From Palleronia pontilimi (GTDB lineage: Bacteria; Pseudomonadota; Alphaproteobacteria; Rhodobacterales; Rhodobacteraceae), in NCBI RefSeq assembly GCF_016412875.1, contig NZ_JAEKPD010000001.1, positions 62,001 through 126,000 of the forward strand: a stretch of 64,000 nt of DNA, in the 5' to 3' direction. The stretch's first letter is position 1, and each line of letters starts with the position of its first letter. The notes under the pieces were generated by a model. The model saw only the letters and a program-made list of their open reading frames with translations. It made no database searches and had not been told where the DNA came from. This document shows, piece by piece, positions 56,242-64,000 of the stretch. The translations under genes and the position numbers were made by a program.

Positions 56242-57093
56242 ATGAGACTCGTATTTGGATTGGTACTTTTGCTGGGTCTTGGCCTGGCCGGCTTCGCCGT
56301 CTTCATGGCGAAAGACTACATGGCGGCGCACCAGGCCGCGCTGGACGCGGAACGCGCCAGCCGGGGCGGCGACTTCGTCACCAAGCCAGTGTTTGTGACC
56401 AGCCGCGATATCGCCTATGGCGAAAGGCTGACCGCCGAAGACGTTCGCCAGGTGCTGTTCCCGGAAGAAGCGATATCGGTCGGCGCATTCCTGGAGGAAG
56501 AAGCGCTGTTCCCGCAGGGCCCGAACGTGCAGCGCTCGGTTCTGCGCTCGATGGTCGCGGGTGAGGCGATCCTGGCCAACAAGGTGACCGAACCGGGCAT
56601 GGAGGCGGGTGTCGCGTCGCGGCTGTCGCCGGGCAAGCGCGCCTTCGCCATCCGCGTCGACGTCTCGTCTGGCGTGTCGGGCTTCCTGCGCCCCGGCGAC
56701 CGCGTCGACGTCTATTGGACGGGCACTGTCAACAGCAAGGGCGTCGATCGCCAGGAAGTGACCAAGCTGATACAGGCGGGCGTCAAGCTTGTCGCCATCG
56801 ACCAGTCTGCCGACGAAGACCGCTCGGAAGCGACCGTCGCCCGCACCGTCACCGTCGAGGCGACGCCGCGCGACGTGGCCGCCCTGGCCCAGGCGCAAAG
56901 CACCGGGTCGCTGTCGCTGTCGCTGGTCGGCAACGAGGACGACACCGTGGCGGGCGCCGTCGAGATCGACCAGCGCGAATTGCTGGGCATCGTCGAGGAA
57001 CAGCGCGCCGAGGTGAAGCAGGAACAGGTCTGCACGATCCGCACCCGCCGGGGTGCCGATGTGATCGAAATCCCGATCCCCTGCACCAACTGA
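56242..57093 (+). CDS. cpaB: Flp pilus assembly protein CpaB (RcpC)
   Basis: 283 aa from MRLVFGLVLLLGLGLAGFAV, a membrane anchor or signal. The SAF domain follows (VFVTSRDIAYGERLTAEDVR) near residue 50, and KRAFAIRVDVSSGVSGFLRP then GDRVDVYWTG is the RcpC/CpaB signature. It is a periplasmic part of the Tad secretion channel that works with the secretin. A longer in-frame start 17 codons upstream is possible but would bury the anchor. Confidence 0.94.
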   Translation: MRLVFGLVLLLGLGLAGFAVFMAKDYMAAHQAALDAERASRGGDFVTKPVFVTSRDIAYGERLTAEDVRQVLFPEEAISVGAFLEEEALFPQGPNVQRSVLRSMVAGEAILANKVTEPGMEAGVASRLSPGKRAFAIRVDVSSGVSGFLRPGDRVDVYWTGTVNSKGVDRQEVTKLIQAGVKLVAIDQSADEDRSEATVARTVTVEATPRDVAALAQAQSTGSLSLSLVGNEDDTVAGAVEIDQRELLGIVEEQRAEVKQEQVCTIRTRRGADVIEIPIPCTN

Positions 57094-57128
57094 TCCCGGC
57101 GCGACGCTTGTCGCGACCGCATGAGAAT

Positions 57129-57185
57129 AAGGCGCTACACCTCGCGGTGTTGCGCCTTTCCAACATCAAGGTGCAGGCGCAACAC
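57129..57185 (+). promoter_or_regulatory. Three-armed attenuator-like structure between cpaB and cpaC
   Basis: Arm A (GGCGCTACACC, 57131-57141) pairs with arm B (GGTGTTGCGCC, 57146-57156), extended by AA/TT outside, giving a 13-position stem with one mismatch around TCGC and TTTCC after it. Arm B can instead pair with arm C (GGCGCAACAC, 57176-57185) through ten perfect pairs. A:B and B:C exclude each other, as in attenuators. It starts 36 bp after cpaB and ends 92 bp before cpaC. Regulation by it is a hypothesis. Confidence 0.5.
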
Positions 57186-57277
57186 GCTGATTCTTGATTA
57201 AATATCAGTTTGCGCGCAAGGTAACGCGAAAGACGGGCACGAGACCTGTCCAATCGTGATTTGAGAGGCAGGTCACA

Positions 57278-58723
57278 ATGAGCATGAAGAACTTCCTGAA
57301 AGCGGCTGTCGCGGGCTTGGCGCTCTGTGCATCGCCGCTTGTGCTGTCATCCCCGTCCCATGCACAGGCGCTTCGCGTCATGCAAGGCACCACCAGCTCC
57401 GAATTGCGGGTTCCCATGAACCGCGCGGTCGTGGTCGAAAGCGACCAGCCCTTCGCCGAGCTTAGCATCGCGAATCCCGCGATCGCCGATATCTCGACCC
57501 TTTCGGATCGCACGATCTACGTGCTGGGCAAGGCGCCGGGGCGCACCACGCTGACCCTGCTGAACGCCGAAGGCCGCCTGATCACCAATGTCGAGGTGCA
57601 GGTCATCCCCGACGTGGGCGAGTTCAAGGAGCGTCTGCGCCAGATCCTGCCCAACGAGCAGATCGAGGTGCGCACCGCCAATGACGGGATCGTCCTGTCG
57701 GGCACGGTGTCGTCGATCACCGCGCTCGACCGCGCCCTGGACCTTGCCAACCGCTATGCACCCGAGCGGGTTTCGAACCTGATGATGGTCGGCGGAACGC
57801 AACAGGTCATGCTGAAGGTCCGTTTCGCGGAAATGAGCCGATCCGTCTCGAAGCAGCTGTCGTCGTCCGTGGCGCTGGGCGGTGACATCTCGGGCGGCGA
57901 CGTCGGGATCCTCGGCGCAAACGGTACCCTGAACCAAGGCAATAACGCGTCGAGTATCCTGAGCGGCCAGGGTTTTGTCGGCGACAACAACTCGGAAGGG
58001 TCCCTGGCCATCGGCTTCGGCTCGGGAAGTCTGAAATTCGCGATCCTGCTGGAAGCACTGGAAAGCAAGGGCGTCGTGCGCACCCTGGCCGAGCCGAACC
58101 TGGTGGCCCTGTCGGGTCAGAAGGCGTCGTTCCTGGCGGGTGGCGAATATCCCATCCCCGTGGCCAGCGGCGACGACGCGATCCGGATCGAATACAAGCC
58201 CTTCGGTGTCGAGCTGGACTTCATCCCCCGTGTCCTGGGCCATGACGTCATCAATATCGAGCTGACCGCCGCAGTGTCGGGCCTGGACCCCACCATCGGC
58301 ATCCAGCAGGCGGGCTTCAACATCAACGGCTTCTCGCGCCGCGAAAGCCAGACGACCATCGAGCTGCGCGACGGCGAAAGCTTCGCCATCGCCGGGCTTC
58401 TGGAAGACGACTTCCGCGACCTGAAGGGCCAGGTGCCGTGGCTGGGCGACATCCCGGTGCTGGGCGCGCTGTTCCGGTCGTCGGAATACGAACGCGAGCA
58501 GTCCGAACTGGTCATCATCATCACCGCTCACCTGGTCACCCCCGTCCGTGGCGAGGCATTGGCCCTGCCCACCGACCGCGTGGTGATCCCGACCGAGCGC
58601 GAGCTGTTCCTGTTCGGCGAAGTCGTCGGCGGCAAGCGGCGGGTCATGGGCCCGCAGAACGGCCCGGCGGCGGAAGTGGCGAAACAGGACTTCTCGGGGT
58701 CCTACGGATACGTGATGGAGTAA
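57278..58723 (+). CDS. cpaC: Tad pilus secretin CpaC (RcpA)
   Basis: 481 aa. A signal peptide (AGLALCASPLVLSSPSHAQA) is followed by the pilus N-terminal domain (MNRAVVVESDQPFAELSIAN), a BON-like part (VLSGTVSSITALDRALDLAN) and the secretin domain from about residue 280, with VRTLAEPNLVALSGQKASFL, GGEYPIPV and VPWLGDIPVLGALFRS. It forms the outer-membrane pore for the Flp pilus. The leader holds the attenuator-like structure. Confidence 0.96.
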   Translation: MSMKNFLKAAVAGLALCASPLVLSSPSHAQALRVMQGTTSSELRVPMNRAVVVESDQPFAELSIANPAIADISTLSDRTIYVLGKAPGRTTLTLLNAEGRLITNVEVQVIPDVGEFKERLRQILPNEQIEVRTANDGIVLSGTVSSITALDRALDLANRYAPERVSNLMMVGGTQQVMLKVRFAEMSRSVSKQLSSSVALGGDISGGDVGILGANGTLNQGNNASSILSGQGFVGDNNSEGSLAIGFGSGSLKFAILLEALESKGVVRTLAEPNLVALSGQKASFLAGGEYPIPVASGDDAIRIEYKPFGVELDFIPRVLGHDVINIELTAAVSGLDPTIGIQQAGFNINGFSRRESQTTIELRDGESFAIAGLLEDDFRDLKGQVPWLGDIPVLGALFRSSEYEREQSELVIIITAHLVTPVRGEALALPTDRVVIPTERELFLFGEVVGGKRRVMGPQNGPAAEVAKQDFSGSYGYVME

Positions 58724-58728
58724 GGCAG

Positions 58729-59400
58729 ATGAACACCTCGAAAGCCCTGCTCCTGGCGACCGCCGCCACCTTCACCCTGACCGCCTGCGAAAATGTCAGC
58801 CGCAGCATCGCGGACTGGAACGCGCCCGCTGGCGCCGAGCTCGACGAAGGGCGCTTCGGCGCTGCCGTGGTCAACAACATGGCCGTGCAATCGGGCGATA
58901 TCAGCCAGATCGAAGGCCTGAACAACCGCTTCGCGGGCGAAATCGACTCGGTCGTGAACTTCGACTTCAACAGCGCGACCCTGTCGCCGCAGGCCCGTGC
59001 GACCGTCGCGCGCCAGGCGACCTGGATCCGCCAGTTCCCCGAAGTGACGTTCCGCGTGTACGGGCACACCGACCTGGTCGGCTCGGACGCCTATAACAGG
59101 GCCCTGGGCCAGCGTCGGGCGGAAGCCGTCGTGCGCGAGCTGGTGCGCAACGGCGCGAATCGGAACCGTCTGGCCGCGCTGGTCAGCTTCGGCGAGACCC
59201 AGCCGCTGATCGTCACGCAAGGCCGCGAACGCGCCAACCGCCGCACCGTGACCGAGGTTTCGGGCTTCGCCGGTGGCCGCCCGACCCTGATGAACGGCAA
59301 GTACGCCGAAGTGATCTTCCGCGAATACGTGGAAAGCGCGACCGCGCTGCCGACGAGCGACGAAGGCGGCCTGTCCGCCATCGACAGCGGCGGAAACTGA
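58729..59400 (+). CDS. OmpA-family lipoprotein in the tad locus
   Basis: 223 aa from MNTSKALLLATAATFTLTAC, a lipoprotein signal with Cys at residue 20. The OmpA C-terminal domain lies at about 75-180: VVNFDFNSATLSPQARATVA, FRVYGHTDLVGSDAYNRALG (peptidoglycan-binding NxxLSxxR-like RRAEAVV) and RANRRTVTEV. It takes the place of CpaD in other Tad loci and probably holds the secretin to the wall. Spacing to cpaC is 5 bp. Confidence 0.92.
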   Translation: MNTSKALLLATAATFTLTACENVSRSIADWNAPAGAELDEGRFGAAVVNNMAVQSGDISQIEGLNNRFAGEIDSVVNFDFNSATLSPQARATVARQATWIRQFPEVTFRVYGHTDLVGSDAYNRALGQRRAEAVVRELVRNGANRNRLAALVSFGETQPLIVTQGRERANRRTVTEVSGFAGGRPTLMNGKYAEVIFREYVESATALPTSDEGGLSAIDSGGN

Positions 59401-59408
59401 TCGAATTG

Positions 59409-59437
59409 TTCGGCACCCGCTGTTCTCGGGTGCCGAA
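59409..59437 (+). terminator. Hairpin between the OmpA gene and cpaE
   Basis: TTCGGCACCCG (59409-59419) and CGGGTGCCGAA (59427-59437) form a perfect 11-bp stem with a 7-base loop. No T-run follows, so it may be a partial terminator or mRNA stabiliser splitting the tad operon. It lies in the 190-bp gap before cpaE. Confidence 0.6.
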
Positions 59438-59590
59438 TAATGACGAAGTTTCGGCCTCAATGTCGCCAAACTTGCCCAGCATACCTGACGATAGGAGGCG
59501 CCCCACAGAATGGGCGTCACCGGGCTAAGCGAATGGCAATTTCTTTCTGATACCCATCGCCCGCGCCCGGCCATCGAAGGACGTGAGGCA

Positions 59591-60838
59591 ATGACGAACG
59601 CAACGGCTCGTGCGGCAGAACCCGCACCCATCAAGGCATGCACCGTATGCCGGGATGTTCAGAATTTCGACCTGTTGATCGAGGACATGGAGACCGAACT
59701 GGGCGAAGCCTGGGGCGATCTGTCCTACCACGACGCGGCCGTGTTCCTGACCCAGACCGAAGCGAACACGCTCGACTTCATCGCCATCGCGATGGACGAA
59801 GAGGATGAGAAGCACGTCGGCGTCATCGTCGATCTGATCAAGACGGCCAGGGACCACGACGTCGATGTCATCGTCATCGCCGAAGAGGTCAGCCCCATGG
59901 TGCTGCACCAGCTTCTGAAGCAGGGCGCCAAGGAATTCGTCCCCTACCCGTTGCCCGAAGGTGCGCTGCATGAAGCCATCGAACGGCTGAAAGCGCCCGC
60001 GCCCCAGCCCGCCGCCGCAGCGCCCGAAGCCAAGGTCACGAAGCTGAAACCCACCGGCGACCGCGAAGGCGTGGTGATGCCGGTTCATTCGCTGGCGGGC
60101 GGCGCCGGTGGCACGACGTTCGCCGTCAACCTGGCGTGGGAGCTTGCGACCATTTCCAAGGACGATGCGCCGCGCGTCTGCGTGCTGGACTTCGATCTGC
60201 AGATGGGGGCCGTCGCCACCTATCTCGACCTGCCCCAGCGCGAGGCCGTGTTCGAGCTTCTGACCAACACCGACACCATGGACAGCGAAAGCTTCATGCA
60301 GGCGCTTCAGCCCTACGAGGACAAGCTGCACGTGCTGACCGCGCCCGCCGAAATGCTGCCGCTGGACCTGCTGACGCCCGAGGATATCGAACGCATCATC
60401 GACACGGCCGCGGCGAATTTCGACTACGTGATCGTCGACATGCCGTCGACCGTGGTGATGTGGACCGAAACCGTCCTGACCAAGGCGCATGTGTATTTCA
60501 CGTTGATGGAGCTCGACATGCGGTCGGCCCAGAACGCGCTGCGCATGATCCGGGCGCTGAAATCCGAAGATCTGCCGGTGGAAAAGCTGCGCTACATCAT
60601 GAACCGCGCGCCCAAGTTCACCGACATGGCCGGCAAGAGCCGCCTGAAGCGCCTGGCCGAAAGCCTGGACATCTCGATCGAGGTGCAGCTGCCCGATGGC
60701 GGCAAGGCCGTGACCGAGGCCAACGACCAGGGCACGCCGCTGGCCGAGGCCGCGAAGAAGAACCCGCTCCGCAAGGAAATCCAGAAGCTCGCCGAGTCGG
60801 CGCACGCTCTGAACCAGGCCGCGGCCAGCGGATCGTAA
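59591..60838 (+). CDS. cpaE: CpaE/TadZ-like ATPase, pilus localisation factor
   Basis: 415 aa from the ATG at 59591 after GAAGGACGTGAGG. Residues about 15-140 form a receiver-like domain without the phospho-acceptor pattern (VIVIAEEVSPMVLHQLLKQG). A MinD/ParA-type domain follows, but its P-loop reads SLAGGAGGTTFAVNLA near residue 165, lacking both Lys of the deviant Walker A (KGGxGKT). VCVLDFDLQMGAVATYLDLP and YVIVDMPSTVVMWTE are intact. In known systems TadZ places the pilus machine at a cell pole. Confidence 0.93.
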   Translation: MTNATARAAEPAPIKACTVCRDVQNFDLLIEDMETELGEAWGDLSYHDAAVFLTQTEANTLDFIAIAMDEEDEKHVGVIVDLIKTARDHDVDVIVIAEEVSPMVLHQLLKQGAKEFVPYPLPEGALHEAIERLKAPAPQPAAAAPEAKVTKLKPTGDREGVVMPVHSLAGGAGGTTFAVNLAWELATISKDDAPRVCVLDFDLQMGAVATYLDLPQREAVFELLTNTDTMDSESFMQALQPYEDKLHVLTAPAEMLPLDLLTPEDIERIIDTAAANFDYVIVDMPSTVVMWTETVLTKAHVYFTLMELDMRSAQNALRMIRALKSEDLPVEKLRYIMNRAPKFTDMAGKSRLKRLAESLDISIEVQLPDGGKAVTEANDQGTPLAEAAKKNPLRKEIQKLAESAHALNQAAASGS

Positions 60839-60850
60839 GGGAAAAGCAGG

Positions 60851-62323
<1,473 letters not shown>

Positions 62324-62328
62324 TTCCC

Positions 62329-63294
62329 ATGATCAGTGCAGAACCGATCATCTATGGCCTGATCTTCGTCGCCGTGCTGGTGATGGTCGAAGGCATCTAC
62401 CTGACCGTTTTCGGCAAATCCATCAGCCTGAACAGCAAGGTCAACCGCCGCCTGGAAATGCTCGAAAAGGGCAAGGGCCGCGAACAGGTCCTGGACCAGC
62501 TCCGCAAGGAGATGAGCCAGCACATGAAAAGCCAGAAGATCCCGCTGTATTCGCTGCTGGCCCAGAAGGCGCAGAAAGCAAACATCGCCTTCACGCCGAG
62601 CCAGCTGATCATGGTGATGGGGGTGCTGAGCGTGGTGGCCTATGTGGGCCTGACGCAGGCGACCGAGGCATCGACCCCGATCCGCATCGCGGTCAGCGTG
62701 GCCATGGGCGTGGGCGGCGTGTTCGTCTGGGTCAGCAACAAGGCCAAGAAGCGTATGGCCATGATCGAGGAACAGCTGCCCGACGCGGTGGAACTGATGG
62801 TCCGCTCGCTTCGCGTGGGACACCCGTTCAGCTCGGCGCTGGCCGCGGTGGCCAAGGAAACGCCCGACCCGCTGGGCTCGGAAATGGGCGTGATCGCGGA
62901 CGAATCGTCCTACGGGCGCGACGTGGGCGAGTCGCTGAAAGCCATGGCCGAACGGCTGGACATGCAGGACATGCGCTTCCTGGCCGTGGCCGTGACCATC
63001 CAGCAGCAATCGGGCGGTAACCTGGCAGAGGTTCTGTACGGCCTGGCCAAGGTCATCCGCTCGCGCTTCAAGCTGTTTCGCCGCGTGAAGGCCATCACCG
63101 CCGAGGCGAAGTGGTCCGGCATGTTCCTGTCGGTCTTCCCACTGGGCGCGCTGGTGATGATCAACGTGCTGCAGCCCAATTACTACGACGACGTGAAAGA
63201 GACATCGTATTTCATCCCCGCCTGTCTTGTCGTCGCCGGCTTCCTGGTCGCCAACATCTTCGTGATGCGCGCCCTCGTGAACATCAAAGTCTGA
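62329..63294 (+). CDS. tadB: Tad inner-membrane platform protein TadB
   Basis: 321 aa from MISAEPIIYGLIFVAVLVMV. A GspF-type domain lies at about 165-290: EEQLPDAVELMVRSLRVGHP (typical T2SSF start) and VAVTIQQQSGGNLAEVLYGL. Four membrane segments are visible, two near the N-terminus and two near the C-terminus. It forms the membrane platform with TadC. Confidence 0.95.
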   Translation: MISAEPIIYGLIFVAVLVMVEGIYLTVFGKSISLNSKVNRRLEMLEKGKGREQVLDQLRKEMSQHMKSQKIPLYSLLAQKAQKANIAFTPSQLIMVMGVLSVVAYVGLTQATEASTPIRIAVSVAMGVGGVFVWVSNKAKKRMAMIEEQLPDAVELMVRSLRVGHPFSSALAAVAKETPDPLGSEMGVIADESSYGRDVGESLKAMAERLDMQDMRFLAVAVTIQQQSGGNLAEVLYGLAKVIRSRFKLFRRVKAITAEAKWSGMFLSVFPLGALVMINVLQPNYYDDVKETSYFIPACLVVAGFLVANIFVMRALVNIKV

Positions 63295-63304
63295 GGAACC
63301 CGTC

Positions 63305-64000
63305 ATGGAAATGATCATGGATTTTCTGGTCGAACGGCTGGGCCCTGCGGGTCCGCTGATCGCGGTGGGCGGGTTCGGACTGCTTCTGGTGCTGGTCGCC
63401 CTGCCGGTGATGATGCAGAAGAAGGCCGATCCCATGGACAAGTTCCGGGATGCGGCCAAGGCCAAGAAAGGCGCGACCAAGGACGGCGCCAAGCTGCGGA
63501 TCGGCGGCAAGCACGACAAGCTGGAGAAATACTCGAGCTTCCTTGAGCCGCAGGATGCCGACGACTACTCGGCGATCCAGATGAAGCTGATCCAGGCAGG
63601 CTATCGTGACAAGAACTCAGTCCGGACCTTCCACTTCGCGCAGTTCGCGCTGGGGATCATCCTGCTGATCCTGGGCGTCATCTACACTGTCGCCAACAAC
63701 GCCACCGGCGCAGACCTGACCATCAAGCAGATGATCCTGTGGACCATCATTCCCGGTGCCGTCGGATACATGGCGCCCAAATACTGGATCACAAAGCGCA
63801 TCCAGCAGCGCCAGGAAGAGATCGTGAACGGCTTTCCCGACAGCCTGGACATGATGCTGGTCTGCGTCGAGGCCGGTCAGTCCATGGACCACTCGATCGC
63901 GCGCGTGGCCCAGGAAATCCGCGCGGGCTACCCGGCGCTGGCCGACGAATACGCAATGGTCAGCCACGAGATCAAAGCGGGCAAGGACAAGAACACGGTG
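63305..64000 (+). CDS. tadC: Tad inner-membrane platform protein TadC (cut by window end)
   Basis: 232 codons are seen from the ATG at 63305, 10 bp after tadB; the gene runs out of the window with no stop. A membrane segment near the start (GPLIAVGGFGLLLVLVALPV), two central ones, and EEIVNGFPDSLDMMLVCVEA then GQSMDHSIARVAQEIRAGYP, the GspF-domain opening of TadC. It partners with TadB. The downstream part should hold tadD and later genes. Confidence 0.94.
   Translation, partial: MEMIMDFLVERLGPAGPLIAVGGFGLLLVLVALPVMMQKKADPMDKFRDAAKAKKGATKDGAKLRIGGKHDKLEKYSSFLEPQDADDYSAIQMKLIQAGYRDKNSVRTFHFAQFALGIILLILGVIYTVANNATGADLTIKQMILWTIIPGAVGYMAPKYWITKRIQQRQEEIVNGFPDSLDMMLVCVEAGQSMDHSIARVAQEIRAGYPALADEYAMVSHEIKAGKDKNTV

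Overview
The window is 64 kb of GC-rich, gene-dense chromosome from an alphaproteobacterium, most likely of the Rhodobacteraceae (Roseobacter group). The evidence is the cta gene order for an aa3-type cytochrome c oxidase (ctaC-ctaB-small ORF-ctaG-ctaE, then SURF1), a block of hflK-hflC-DUF2065-degP, DUF2842 next to purA, Flp pilins with an Asp-Trp instead of Glu-Tyr at mature positions 5-6, and a GTTC-N7-GTTC LexA box typical of this class. I recognise no rRNA, tRNA, CRISPR array, transposase, integrase or phage gene; the window reads as core chromosome.

Layout. 1-6.1 kb (+): the end of an acyl-CoA dehydrogenase, a CitE-like CoA ester lyase, an M29 aminopeptidase, adenine deaminase and a ThDP enzyme. 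6.1-11.9 kb: small envelope genes (two lipoproteins, an M48 peptidase, an FG-GAP protein), a DCC-family protein, a class II histone-deacetylase homologue, a 2Fe-2S ferredoxin, a LexA-box-associated DnaE2-like OB-fold protein and a universal stress protein. 12-19.2 kb (-): degP, DUF2065, hflC, hflK, glutathione reductase, rpiA and thiamine diphosphokinase. 19.3-21.7 kb (+): a large acidic protein with ten 48-bp coding repeats. 21.8-25.9 kb: DUF2842/purA, secG, pyrG and csbD. 26.1-31.4 kb: MipA/OmpV, TerB and a polar amino acid ABC transporter. 31.4-41.4 kb (-): a FAD oxidase, an MBL protein, GNAT, an M16 peptidase, thrC, surf1 and the cta operon. 41.6-48.8 kb (+): tldD, dprA, topA and scoAB.

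49.1-53.6 kb holds what I consider the most interesting unit: a flippase-like membrane protein, a DprE1-like oxidase and a DprE2-like reductase in one overlapping operon, facing a HAD-UbiA fusion resembling mycobacterial decaprenyl-phosphate phosphoribose synthase. Together they could make a polyprenyl-phosphate D-arabinofuranose donor, a pathway best known from mycobacterial cell-wall synthesis. A lytic transglycosylase shares the UbiA transcript.

54.7-64 kb (+) is a Tad/Flp pilus locus: three flp pilin copies on an exact 443-bp tandem period, each with its own terminator, a fourth Flp-like gene, then cpaB, cpaC, an OmpA lipoprotein, cpaE/tadZ, cpaF/tadA, tadB and tadC (cut by the window end). 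The adjacency of the lipid-linked pentose genes, a transglycosylase and the pilus genes raises, but does not prove, the possibility of a glycosylated pilus or cell surface.

Other notable signals are two adjacent 20-bp perfect palindromes before ade, a three-armed attenuator-like structure between cpaB and cpaC, a repeated intergenic element ending in AACAAAGATGG or GGAAAGAT, a long acidic tail on cytochrome oxidase subunit II, and an in-frame insertion of about 40 residues in glutathione reductase.
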